This document shows positions 1-7,414 of a stretch of DNA of 56,341 nucleotides, in pieces (within the stretch, counting starts at the first letter, position 1; every line of letters begins with the position of its first letter). The DNA lies in contig JALCBR010000014.1 in the NCBI GenBank assembly GCA_028066245.1, forward strand, positions 1 to 56,341. Direction: 5' to 3'. Source of the stretch: Pirellulales bacterium. GTDB lineage: Bacteria > Planctomycetota > Planctomycetia > Pirellulales > S012-138. Under the pieces are notes generated by a model. The model saw nothing but the letters and a program-made list of their open reading frames with translations. It was not told the DNA's origin and searched no databases. The position numbers and the translations under genes are program-made.

Positions 1-119
1 TGGGCGCAGAGTCAGCCAGAAACGGCACAGCAGGTGGCCTGCAACAGAATGCGCGCAGGCGATAGAATGGCTCGCAGCCATGACGACCTCCCTTGTAGGT
101 TCGTTGTGGTTAGAGCCGC

Positions 120-332
120 TTGGGTGTTACAGCACCTGGGCGGCTTGCTTTGTTTCTAGCGAGTGGTGATCAGGATTGCAAGCAAAAGTTGACGCCGGCG
201 GTCCACGCTGCTCTATTCGACTGCTCCCACACCTGGGGCTCCTACGACTTCACAGAGCGCTGCTACGTCTGCACGAAGTGTGGAGTGCGGGACAAGGATG
301 TGTTCGAGTGTCTGGGCGGGGATCCGGGGTAG
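120..332 (+). CDS. possible small zinc-ribbon-like protein
   Basis: A 70-codon open frame starting with TTG. The C-terminal half has a Cys-x2-Cys pair (CYVCTKC) followed by acidic residues and a last Cys, which could be half of a zinc ribbon. The first 30 residues look random, and no good ribosome-binding site precedes the TTG. It may be a remnant or a non-coding frame. The next gene on the same strand, 27 bp downstream, is also a Cys-rich protein, which slightly favours a real accessory gene. The first 119 bases show nothing else that I can support. Confidence 0.25.
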   Translation: MGVTAPGRLALFLASGDQDCKQKLTPAVHAALFDCSHTWGSYDFTERCYVCTKCGVRDKDVFECLGGDPG

Positions 333-359
333 GGCGAATTGTGGCAATGGAGATACACT

Positions 360-893
360 ATGAGTAAAGCAACGACCCAGGCAGAACCAGATGTATTCAT
401 CGTGCGTTGTCCACATTGCAACGCCAATCAAACCGCTCAGTGCTCGACCAAACCGCTCGTTTTTCCGTGCCGGCATTGCGACTTACCGATTCACTGCACA
501 AGGCACTTTCCAAAGCGTTGGGTCCTTACCACGTTGTTCGTGGGCGCCGCCATGTGCTTTCTGACGTCGTTAGCTTTTGGCTCATGGGCATATTTGTCAC
601 ACACGAATGGCAAAGTGTATTGCGTTTATTGCAAAGAGCGACCTGCAACTACGTTTAAGGTCCCGCCGATCGCTTTTAGAAACGGGGAGGCGATTGTCGG
701 AAATCCGACACCACTTTGCGAGGTTTGCGATGCCAAGCGACTTCCTCTCGCTCACACTAGCAAATACGACCTAGTGAACCATGTTCCACCTGTTAGCTAC
801 ATCGGGGCAATCACGGCCTTCCTGGCGGGAGTAGCGCTGCTAATTGGCAGAGCGACGTACGGACAGTCTGTAAGAGTAACCCCGGATACATAG
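360..893 (+). CDS. membrane protein with N-terminal zinc ribbon
   Basis: A 177-residue protein of unknown function. I chose ATG 360 over a TTG seven codons upstream because ATG is the better start and what follows is immediately protein-like. Residues ~16-45 hold CPHC and CRHC pairs plus further Cys, as in a zinc ribbon. A membrane helix follows at ~55-80 (WVLTTLFVGAAMCFLTSLAF). A central loop carries two more CxxC pairs (CVYC, CEVC), and a second helix lies near the C-terminus (YIGAITAFLAGVALLIG). The central loop could be a second zinc site on one face of the membrane. It lies in the accessory island among unrecognised genes, with no operon partner. Function unknown. Confidence 0.6.
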   Translation: MSKATTQAEPDVFIVRCPHCNANQTAQCSTKPLVFPCRHCDLPIHCTRHFPKRWVLTTLFVGAAMCFLTSLAFGSWAYLSHTNGKVYCVYCKERPATTFKVPPIAFRNGEAIVGNPTPLCEVCDAKRLPLAHTSKYDLVNHVPPVSYIGAITAFLAGVALLIGRATYGQSVRVTPDT

Positions 894-1032
894 GATGAAA
901 CCGGCCCTTCGATTCGTCCGACCGGGCGCGGCGATTGTGTGCGATCGAACACACGAGGCAATAACCAGATAGCGAGTCCGCGTGCGGGGCGAGGATGGCC
1001 AAAAAGTGGCAGTCGAGGGCAGACTGCATTAG

Positions 1033-1407
1033 GCTCCGTGCATATCCACTTCCACCAAACTTGATTTCGTTCTAGCGCCGGTACGATGGGCAATTCGATT
1101 TCGGACGGCAATTTGGGTAACGATTGTTTTCATTTTAATAACGTGCCTGTTCCTAGTCGTTTCGACGCTTCCGTTCCTGATTCTTGGTAACGGCTACTTT
1201 ACATCCCTTTTGCCAGAGACGATTACAGCAAACGAACTTGGAGACTCATTTGGGTTTACAAACGCACTGTTTTCCGCCCTTGCATTTGCTGGGGTCATTG
1301 CGACGCTGATTCTTCAGGTGATTGAGTTGAAGGCTCAGCGCAAAGAGATGATCGAAATGCAGCGAGGCCAAATGCTTCAAGCCCAGAAGCCCGTATTCGC
1401 CTCCTAA
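1033..1407 (+). pseudogene. 5'-broken gene for a membrane/coiled-coil protein
   Basis: The open frame runs from a stop at 1030-1032 to TAA at 1405-1407. Two convincing hydrophobic segments lie at ~1111-1180 and ~1261-1320, followed by a charged Lys/Glu/Gln helix. This resembles short anchor proteins with two membrane helices and a cytoplasmic coiled coil. No ATG or GTG, nor any early TTG, exists in this frame before the first hydrophobic segment; the only start-like codon is TTG 1210, which would delete the first helix. The frame also ends abruptly after the coiled coil begins. I read it as a gene that has lost its start and probably its 3' part. A short protein from TTG 1210 (65 residues) remains possible. 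Confidence 0.4.
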
Positions 1408-1471
1408 CGCGTTCTGTCGCCACGCGGGGGCAAACGTCGCGGAAGCGGCTTGGTGATCAGAGCGGGGTTGT

Positions 1472-1618
1472 GGCGATGCGACTGTTAACGTGATTTACAG
1501 CCAAGGAGAGAAATGGCAAGCAGCTCTCTCCCCGAGTACCATCCTGTACTGGGTATTCGTTGTCGGTTGGACTTGTTCGGCAATCTACAGCTTAGCTGGC
1601 ATTCTTGTGCCTAGTTGA
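1472..1618 (+). pseudogene. C-terminal gene fragment with one membrane helix
   Basis: A 48-codon open stretch ending at TGA 1616-1618. It translates into a polar part (VNVIYSQGEKWQAALSP) followed by a clear membrane helix (ILYWVFVVGWTCSAIYSLAGIL). It has no credible start codon or ribosome-binding site, so it looks like the tail of a lost gene, perhaps related to the broken gene just upstream. The rest of 1408-1885 shows no gene that I can support. Confidence 0.25.
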
Positions 1619-1885
1619 ATGGCGCCGCTGTGTACCTTCTGAATCTCAAGTTTTCCAGATTTTCTTATTCCCACTGACATGACCGCCTGAGGCTCTGTAG
1701 GGGCCTCTCTGGCCGTTTAGAAACGCGTGGCGGCGACGTCGAGCCACGCCTAATGTGACGGTTGTAGCTCAAATGGAGCGATTTCAGAGCGTCTCCTCAT
1801 GACCTGTCGCTCGCCCGAAACTTCCTGCTAGCCTGACTTTAGAGATAGCCTTGACTTATCCGATGCTGAATCAATACTGTTGCGA

Positions 1886-2323
1886 ATGAATCGGTGGCAG
1901 TTTCAATTCACGGCAAGACTTCCAAACAACCCCGAAACCCAAACTTGGGAAATCGGGATTTCGCCAAAGAAGATAGAGACGCTGGTCTCAAATGGCGACA
2001 CCGTAATCGTCGCCCGGATTGAACAAGTCGGCGAAGTCTTGGAAGACCCGCTTGCAATCTTCAAGGGTTGGGCACGCCCTGATTGCGAAGACTGCACTGT
2101 CTATGTTGGCCGCCCCTCAAGTGACCGGTTTAGCGCAATTAGTGACAAAAAAGGGTCAATAGAAACGTCGGCGCCTACCGGAATGGTGTTTCTTGTTTTC
2201 GTGTTGCCAGACGGAACGATCGATTTTTGGGGCTGGAGAAAGGAAAGAAAAGCAGATTCGGGACCCCCTCTCGGATTAGACGGTGAACGACTGGGAACAA
2301 TAATATGGACAAAGCAAGCTTAA
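1886..2323 (+). CDS. hypothetical protein, first of a three-gene cluster
   Basis: A 145-residue soluble protein that I do not recognise. ATG 1886 is chosen over TTG 1880. The sequence is mixed alpha/beta-like with a Cys pair (CEDC) near the middle and several aromatic residues at the C-terminus (IDFWGWRKE). There is no signal peptide or membrane helix. Its last 19 bases overlap the start of the next gene, and a third small gene follows after 14 bp, so the three are probably co-transcribed and translationally coupled. Within the tRNA-bounded island they are likely cargo genes. Confidence 0.6.
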   Translation: MNRWQFQFTARLPNNPETQTWEIGISPKKIETLVSNGDTVIVARIEQVGEVLEDPLAIFKGWARPDCEDCTVYVGRPSSDRFSAISDKKGSIETSAPTGMVFLVFVLPDGTIDFWGWRKERKADSGPPLGLDGERLGTIIWTKQA

Positions 2324-2688
2324 GCCAACTCATCGAACGGGCGAACGCAACTGGGTTCACTCCTTACGGGGACTACAGTGAAGAAGCTGATGCGTTCAAC
2401 GTCCGCTTCTTGCCGGATGCTGACTATACTGAACGGCTAACGGACCATGTTACCCTCTTTCGTTCGTTCGAGAATGACAGAATCGTTGGCTGCCGCATAA
2501 AGGGAATATCAGCGATCCTTGAAGATTTGCCAAATTTTGTTCATGTCGATGATGGGCCAAATCAGCTACTCCTTGTCTTCTGGTCCTTCCGTGGTGGTCT
2601 CGAGGGTGAAGAAGCTCGCACCGCGTTCAAGGAGTTGTTCGAACTTGCACAGAAGGATGGGGACAAAGTTAAGCTTCAGGAGGCTTAG
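2305..2688 (+). CDS. hypothetical protein, DUF2283-like
   Basis: A 127-residue protein starting at ATG 2305 inside the 3' end of the upstream gene. The stretch YGDYSEEADAFNVRFLP, then ...FENDRIVGCRIKGIS, resembles the pattern of DUF2283 proteins (YDEEADALYI... then a residue-by-residue 'grading' strand and GIEIL). I make the match by eye and hold it weakly. The C-terminal third is helical and charged. It sits between two unknown genes in a tight cluster, and its role is unknown. Confidence 0.55.
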   Translation: MDKASLSQLIERANATGFTPYGDYSEEADAFNVRFLPDADYTERLTDHVTLFRSFENDRIVGCRIKGISAILEDLPNFVHVDDGPNQLLLVFWSFRGGLEGEEARTAFKELFELAQKDGDKVKLQEA

Positions 2689-2702
2689 AAAGGGATTGGG
2701 GC

Positions 2703-2993
2703 ATGTCAGTTGAAAAGCACCTCGTAGAATTTGAAGTTGATGCCGCTACACTCACCTCTGAGCAGAAGATCTCGGCAGAAGCTGACAAGATCGTACCTCA
2801 ACTTCGGAAGAAACTGGCAGCGGCGGCAGGCTTAGCAACATTCAAGGAACTCAAGAAAGCAGGATTGGCGAAGGCCGCTGATAAACAGAAAATTATTAAT
2901 GAGGCGGTTCGGACCTATAGACCTTCTGCGAGTCTACGACAGGAAGTCGTCAAGTGGCTAAAAGAACTTGCTGCAAAGTCTCGGGGCAACTGA
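2703..2993 (+). CDS. small helical hypothetical protein
   Basis: A 96-residue Lys/Ala/Glu-rich protein predicted by composition to be nearly all helical. It begins 14 bp after the stop of the previous gene, and GGGATTGGGGC precedes the ATG as a weak ribosome-binding region. No cysteine, signal peptide or membrane helix is seen. It is the last gene of the three-gene cluster; beyond it the strand switches to the convergent phage-tail-like module. Small size and the end-of-cluster position would fit an accessory or modulator subunit, but that is a guess. Confidence 0.55.
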   Translation: MSVEKHLVEFEVDAATLTSEQKISAEADKIVPQLRKKLAAAAGLATFKELKKAGLAKAADKQKIINEAVRTYRPSASLRQEVVKWLKELAAKSRGN

Positions 2994-3092
2994 TCCAGCA
3001 ATCAACCCCGGCAGTGATTGCCTTTCGCCCGCCGGGGCACCGTGATGTCAAAGAACTACTGCCGGCGTTTGCCAGCATTCACAGGGCCGGGG

Positions 3093-4511
3093 TTAACGTG
3101 CCCCTTCGGCTTGGGTGCCTAGTGCAGGTTGACTCTGCTGCTGTCGTCTGAGCAGCTCTGCGATTTCTCGAATGCCACGGATCATCTCATTAGCAGCTTG
3201 TTTCTGCTCTGCCGTGCGATCGAAGAGGATGGGATTATCAACCTCTGTCCTGATGGATTGGATGAGGTCGTTGAGCGGGTCTTGGTCACTGAAAAAGCGG
3301 CGGGTGCGAAAATCCATTCCAAGACTGAAAGAATTGATGCCCAGCTTCTGGGCGATGTCTGGGATGGCGTTCGTTACGGCCCCCTCGGTCCCGGATTCCA
3401 GGAACGAAATCAAGCTGCGGTTTCCCGCTGTCTTCAATCTCCGATCAACGGCTGCCGCAACCTGTAACGGATCGGTTTGAAAATCACCGATCAGATCGTT
3501 AACCAGTGCGGTCGGGTCTGATGCCCTGATCTTCTGAACCTGGCTGGCCAACAACTCACCGGCGCCGCGATCGTTCTTGCCGACAAGCTGCCTGATGGGT
3601 TCGGCGAACACTTTCTCAAACGACGCACCCGCCAGGAACTGTTCTCGCAGTTGTGCGTTCTGTCTCAGTGTTTCGATTTGCTGAATGGGCCCACGGCCAG
3701 GAATCTTTGCCTGCGTCAGTTGCTCGACGAGTGACGCGGTTGCTGTTCCTGATGTGGCACCTTCCGGATCGATGCCAAGGAAGCCGAGAGTTGTGGTGAG
3801 TGCCGCGCCTTCTTCGAAGGTCGCGCCACCACCCACTGCCGCCTGAATGCCACGCAATTGGAATCGTGCGACTTTCGACAGGTCCGTTGAGCGTGAGTTA
3901 GCGGCTACGGCTTGCAGACGTCCTAAGTTCAATCGTGGATTTTCGGATTTCGTAATCCTCGCCGTGTCCAAAATGCCCTGACCGATCGATCGCGCAGCGT
4001 CCACCGATTCAGGCGCGACCTGGAAGGACAGATCAGCGGCTTGAATTGCACCCCCTAGAGAGATATTCCCCTTGGCGGAAATGATGTCGCTGAGGACCTC
4101 TGCAACTCCGCCAACTTCCTGGCTGCGCTTCTCGGCGATTGTGTCTCGGGCCGTCAAGACTTGGTGCTTCTCGGAGGGGGTCAGCGAGGCGATGTTGCGG
4201 AGAAGGTTTGCGGATCGATCACCGGCTGAGATCTGTAGCTGGCTGATGCTCTTGAGAAACCCCTCGTGTTGTTCGACGAGTTGATTGGCAACGCGGATGG
4301 CGCCTTGCACAGAGACCCAACTTGCTACCATGGAGCCCACTGCTGCCACGCCAGTTGCGATCGTTTTATTGAATCCCTCTTGGCCCTGTTTGCCGCTCTC
4401 GCTGGCTTTCTTGAGCTGCTCGCCCATCTGGACGATTTTTCGTTGCAGTTGGGCAATGTCGCGCTGAGCTTGCTTGGAATCGGAAACGATTTTCTGTTCG
4501 ATCCTACCCAC
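3093..4511 (-). CDS. phage tail tape-measure-like protein
   Basis: About 472 residues from GTG 4511, which gives the natural N-terminus VGRIEQKIVSDSKQAQRDI; the longer in-frame version from 4565 overlaps the upstream gene fully. The GTG overlaps the upstream stop by 8 bp. A long coiled coil covers ~1-50, then a hydrophobic segment (TGVAAVGSMVASWVSVQGAI), then a long Ala/Gln/Leu-rich helical region with repeated 'L...A' patterns. This layout, plus the small genes upstream, is that of tape-measure proteins that span the phage tail lumen. It is short for the class, so it belongs to a short tail or a decayed prophage. The match is structural, not to a named family. Confidence 0.5.
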   Translation of the reverse strand: MGRIEQKIVSDSKQAQRDIAQLQRKIVQMGEQLKKASESGKQGQEGFNKTIATGVAAVGSMVASWVSVQGAIRVANQLVEQHEGFLKSISQLQISAGDRSANLLRNIASLTPSEKHQVLTARDTIAEKRSQEVGGVAEVLSDIISAKGNISLGGAIQAADLSFQVAPESVDAARSIGQGILDTARITKSENPRLNLGRLQAVAANSRSTDLSKVARFQLRGIQAAVGGGATFEEGAALTTTLGFLGIDPEGATSGTATASLVEQLTQAKIPGRGPIQQIETLRQNAQLREQFLAGASFEKVFAEPIRQLVGKNDRGAGELLASQVQKIRASDPTALVNDLIGDFQTDPLQVAAAVDRRLKTAGNRSLISFLESGTEGAVTNAIPDIAQKLGINSFSLGMDFRTRRFFSDQDPLNDLIQSIRTEVDNPILFDRTAEQKQAANEMIRGIREIAELLRRQQQSQPALGTQAEGAR

Positions 4512-4758
4512 TTTGTATCTCCTCAATTTGTGATTGTGCGATAAAGCTCGCGCGGCCGGAGTCATCTATAGTGCACACACAAACCACCTGCCCATCGTCG
4601 TTGAACATCGTCATTGACGGTCCAACGTCCGGGAGGTTTGAGAACGTGCACCGCGGCTTGCCCGTCTCTGGGTCATAGATCGCCGCGGGGTTTTGCGGGT
4701 TGTCGAAGACCCGTCCCCAAAGTCGTCCGTTATCGTCAGTGAATTCTGTGGTCATCAT
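4504..4758 (-). CDS. small phage-like protein between tail chaperone and tape measure
   Basis: An 84-residue protein starting at one of two consecutive ATGs (4758 or 4755). The ATG overlaps the TGA of the preceding frame in an ATGATGA arrangement, and its own stop overlaps the GTG of the tape-measure-like gene. The sequence is acidic and beta-like (DDNGRLWGRVFDN, IYDPETGKPRC, MFNDDGQVVCVC) with three Cys. Family not recognised. Tight coupling on both sides makes it part of the tail module. Confidence 0.5.
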   Translation of the reverse strand: MMTTEFTDDNGRLWGRVFDNPQNPAAIYDPETGKPRCTFSNLPDVGPSMTMFNDDGQVVCVCTIDDSGRASFIAQSQIEEIQSG

Positions 4759-4955
4759 TGTTGTGAGGTTCCCATCGCCGCCGCGATACTTTGAAAGACA
4801 TGGCTGGCTTGTTCATTAGCTTCTGTGCGATCAAGAATGGTCATCATCATCAGGTCAGCACGGCTTGGTCGGTAGTTTGCGACGAGCCCTCTGCGCCAGG
4901 CGTGGAACTCATGGGTTCGTTGGTCGGGCCATTGTCCGTGCTTTTTTTTGGGCAT
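4755..4955 (-). CDS. downstream half of a probable tail assembly chaperone (frameshift product)
   Basis: A 66-codon frame whose only early ATG (4955) lies inside the 3' end of the 182-residue gene, with no ribosome-binding sequence in front (TTCGCGGCCG). It begins directly at a run of eight adenines on the coding strand (4949-4942). Its end overlaps the start of the next gene, so the reading frame is under selection. In many tailed phages the gene before the tape measure is followed by an overlapping second frame reached by programmed frameshift (lambda G/GT). That arrangement is seen here, so I read this as the extension domain, not an independent gene. Independent coupled initiation at 4955 is the alternative. 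Confidence 0.45.
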   Translation of the reverse strand: MPKKKHGQWPDQRTHEFHAWRRGLVANYRPSRADLMMMTILDRTEANEQASHVFQSIAAAMGTSQQ

Positions 4956-5457
4956 CGGCCGCGAACTTGGGAAAGTCTGCGAGCGCGGACAAGATTGCCG
5001 GATAGGTCTGAGAGTTGGCCAGGCTCAGGAGGTTCTGCTCTGCAATCCCGTAGCGATAGTTCAGCCCCAATGCTCGCACGCACAGATGGATGGCCGGCCC
5101 CATTGGCGGGACTGTTGGCGGGTCGTGGTTGAACCCTTCCAACCAGTCGATCGCTTCTGCCGTGTCTGCCCAAATCTCCTCATATTCAGCGGCGATCGTT
5201 TCCGTCGCCTGCTTTGGGTTTGCAAAATCAAGTTTCATGTCCCGCGGCAGCGATGTCGTTCCATCCGGGCGGCGAATGACGGGAATCTGCCATTGTTGAC
5301 CCTTCAGGGGAAGCAGATAGCCATCGTGAAGCGTTGGACGTGCCATATCTTCTGGCTTTGGCGGCCTTTGTGGATCAATGCCGATGAAGTATTGGGGGTT
5401 CTCGGCATCGGGAATGGCGGTCCATTCTTGCTGGTCTGGAAAGTAACCGCAGCGCAC
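4909..5457 (-). CDS. probable phage tail assembly chaperone (upstream frame)
   Basis: 182 residues from GTG 5457, the only start in a frame open to a TAG at 5497-5499. N-terminal aromatic/proline-rich part (CGYFPDQQEW, DGYLLPL), then a helical C-terminal half ending ADAQKKARTMARPTNP. The last codons contain the A8 run shared with the overlapping 66-codon frame. Position (first gene before the small gene and tape measure) and the frame overlap suggest the tail assembly chaperone role. The absence of a ribosome-binding site and the lack of other structural phage genes upstream (the neighbour is a regulator) suggest the module may be cut at its 5' side. Family not recognised. Confidence 0.45.
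   Translation of the reverse strand: MRCGYFPDQQEWTAIPDAENPQYFIGIDPQRPPKPEDMARPTLHDGYLLPLKGQQWQIPVIRRPDGTTSLPRDMKLDFANPKQATETIAAEYEEIWADTAEAIDWLEGFNHDPPTVPPMGPAIHLCVRALGLNYRYGIAEQNLLSLANSQTYPAILSALADFPKFAADAQKKARTMARPTNP
4942..4949 (-). promoter_or_regulatory. candidate programmed frameshift site (A8 run)
   Basis: Coding strand reads GCC CAA AAA AAA GCA in the upstream frame and CCC AAA AAA AAG CAC in the downstream frame. A -1 slip gives only 31 further codons (stop at 4850). A +1 or -2 slip enters the frame that stays open to 4755 and couples to the next gene. Homopolymeric A runs are classical slippery sites. No stable downstream hairpin was obvious by eye. Confidence 0.4.
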
Positions 5458-5568
5458 GTCATCCGTTTCCGGGGATTGGTATGCGTTTGGAAACGACTAA
5501 CAACACTGACTGAGCGTATAAACGAACAATTGATTAAATGCAGAATTATTTATTCGGTCGCGGCCAAT

Positions 5569-5594
5569 GAAAAACGCCCCGCGAAATACGGGGC
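5569..5594 (-). terminator. intrinsic terminator of the island regulator gene
   Basis: On the minus strand GCCCCG, a 7-nt loop and CGGGGC form a 6-bp GC stem followed by GTTTTTC. It lies 88 bp past the stop of the 5682-6362 gene and before the tail-like module, so the two are separate transcription units. Confidence 0.7.
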
Positions 5595-5681
5595 GGAAAG
5601 CAAGGAATTCTTTGAGATTTATTTGCCGGATCGATTTGTTCGGTCGTTGGCTTTTTTGTTTTTCGGGCAGGTCAGTGCTGG

Positions 5682-6362
5682 TTACAACTCTTTTGCCTGT
5701 GTCAACTGGGTTTGAAGCGTGCTTTTAGGAATCCCCTTGTCTCTGGCAAATGCCGCTTGGCTCATTCCACTACCTTCAAAGTCTATCCGTAGTTTCTGCA
5801 GGTAGTTTTTTTTCAAACGTGGGCGTCCGCGGGGTCGTTTCTGCTGCTCTCCGGTTGAGACTACCTCAACCGGCACTTGGTGTGTTCCATCGGGTGGAAC
5901 GAAAAGCAGATATTCACGGTCTGTCCATTGCGTGATTTCATCTACGGTTTCGTTGTCAATTGTCTCAGCGACTAGATCATGCATAAGACAGAATTGCGTG
6001 AGCATCTTATTGCGTGTGACGCAATATGGGTGATGCGCCAGCATCGCAGTGCAAATCGACTTCCCGGCATCCACGGTGAGTTCAGCATAAGACAGCCCTC
6101 GAAACTTCCCGATTCGCAACGGTTCTGAGTAGTTGCTCGCCAATTTTCTGCACAATTCTTCATCGGCTGCAATGATTTCCATTGCCACGCGCAGGCCGTC
6201 GCGGAGCTTGCAAAGACCTGCTAGAGCAACTTTGGTATCTAAGCTTGTCCAATCATTCGGCGGCTTCCGCAGAGAACACGACACTAATTCCATGCCATGT
6301 AGGAGTCTCCTAATTGCCGGAAACAGCTCTACCCGCGCAACTGCCGCAGTTCGTTCGTCCAT
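5682..6362 (-). CDS. DNA-binding regulator-like protein (AT-hook plus helix-turn-helix)
   Basis: 226 residues from ATG 6362 (MDERTAAVARVELF); the frame extends upstream but that part (Arg/Pro-rich) looks non-coding. The N-terminal ~170 residues are helical and unrecognised. Near the C-terminus is an AT-hook-like RPRGRPR followed by a short helix-turn-helix in which Ser-Gln-Ala-Ala-Phe-Ala (SQAAFARDKGIPKSTL) reads as the recognition motif. It is the gene nearest the presumed attachment site and is followed by its own terminator. This would suit an excision or replication regulator of the element. No recombinase signature (R..HxxR..Y or Ser recombinase) is seen. Confidence 0.5.
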   Translation of the reverse strand: MDERTAAVARVELFPAIRRLLHGMELVSCSLRKPPNDWTSLDTKVALAGLCKLRDGLRVAMEIIAADEELCRKLASNYSEPLRIGKFRGLSYAELTVDAGKSICTAMLAHHPYCVTRNKMLTQFCLMHDLVAETIDNETVDEITQWTDREYLLFVPPDGTHQVPVEVVSTGEQQKRPRGRPRLKKNYLQKLRIDFEGSGMSQAAFARDKGIPKSTLQTQLTQAKEL

Positions 6363-6702
6363 TCCGTGACAAATCCCAAGGTAACGCCTTGCCCCACGGC
6401 GCAACCTTGGGGGAGTACGCCGCGGGGTTTCGGCTGTTCTCAATCCGCGGGTGGCCGCCAGCACACGAGAGACCGACAGCTCGCTTCGCCGGGAGCTACC
6501 CGGCCCGCAATTCCATTGTATCAATCAGCGCCCTGAGGCAACCTTGGGCAGCACAACTGACCACTGTTCAGTTTTCTACGTGCCAACGAAAGTGCCAACA
6601 AAACCGCGCCGAGATCACCATTCTCGGACCCGATCGCAAATCAGCAAGTTGCTAAACACACGCAACCAATAGGCAACCGACCCCGTACCAAAATCCTCTC
6701 GT

Positions 6703-6745
6703 GACTCTGGATCAGCTATTCTAGGTTCAAGTCCTAGCGGGCCAG
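6703..6745 (+). other. 3' fragment of tRNA-Gln(CTG), probable attR of the island
   Basis: The sequence from 6703 has the anticodon loop CTCTGGA (anticodon CTG), part of an anticodon stem, then a perfect T arm: stem CTAGG (6721-6725), loop TTCAAGT fitting TTCRANY, stem CCTAG (6733-6737). The 3' acceptor strand CGGGCCA and a G at the discriminator position follow, as expected for tRNA-Gln. The 5' half is missing: no matching TGGCCCG acceptor strand or D arm lies in the preceding 60 bases. Phage-type integrases commonly insert in tRNA 3' halves and leave such a copy, so this marks the right end of an island that starts left of the window. 6363-6702 shows no gene. Confidence 0.65.
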
Positions 6746-6911
6746 TTCCTTTAGAGCATTGATTAGCAACGAGTTACGTCATTCTCTTTGGAACCACAAT
6801 CAGTGGCATTTGGTCAGTGCCAACTCCACCTTTGGCTGCTTCCCAAACGGACCGCTGACCGGTCGGCATCGCTCATTGATCTAACTGCTGACTGGCAGAG
6901 TTGTCCGGCGC

Positions 6912-7211
6912 CTATTCAGTTTCTTCAATCGGCTCTTTGACTGGACGAACGAAGTGCGGCGTGTTCGTTGAGAGCTCCTTGGCTTTCTTCTCGGCTGCTT
7001 TGCGGTCGTGGTACTCATATAGTGCCACGCGCTTGAGTGATTGAGAGAAAACGCCCCAGAACGCTTTCATGCGAACGTCTTCGGTCGCTTTCTTGGCACG
7101 GCTTTTCCGTTTGGCGGTTTTTTTGGCCGCCTTCTTCTTCGTGGTCTTTTTCTTTTCGGCCGCTTCTGACTCCTGACGCAACTCTTTGCGGTTTAGTACT
7201 TTGCGTGCCAT
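6912..7211 (-). CDS. small lysine-rich basic protein
   Basis: 99 residues from ATG 7211 (MARKVLNRKELRQ); an upstream in-frame start would add 16 unlikely residues. Residues ~15-50 are a KKTTKKKAAKK-type tract like histone-H1 tails, followed by a compact domain with aromatic residues (MKAFWGVFSQSLKRVALYEY) and an acidic end. Such small Lys/Ala tracts bind nucleic acid or ribosomes in general; the function here is not known. It is the first gene of the core-like region just outside the island boundary. No clear operon partner. Confidence 0.6.
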   Translation of the reverse strand: MARKVLNRKELRQESEAAEKKKTTKKKAAKKTAKRKSRAKKATEDVRMKAFWGVFSQSLKRVALYEYHDRKAAEKKAKELSTNTPHFVRPVKEPIEETE

Positions 7212-7414
7212 GTTTGATAGATGATAAAATGGGGAAGCGCCTGCTGACGCCACTGTCAAACGGAAATGCCAAGCATGCGTAGCATATCAGTTTTTTTCTC
7301 ATCGGGCTAGCAGCACCAAGCTGGTCGAATCAAGGCAGCGGCAACTTCGTCCGCAAGCTACGATGGATCCCCGGTCTGGGATTTCAGCAATGGACCTGTT
7401 CATTCTTTGCAAGC

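Noticed and set aside
6671-6745. Complete tRNA-Gln gene
   Set aside because: The 5' acceptor strand and D arm are missing, so it is only a fragment.
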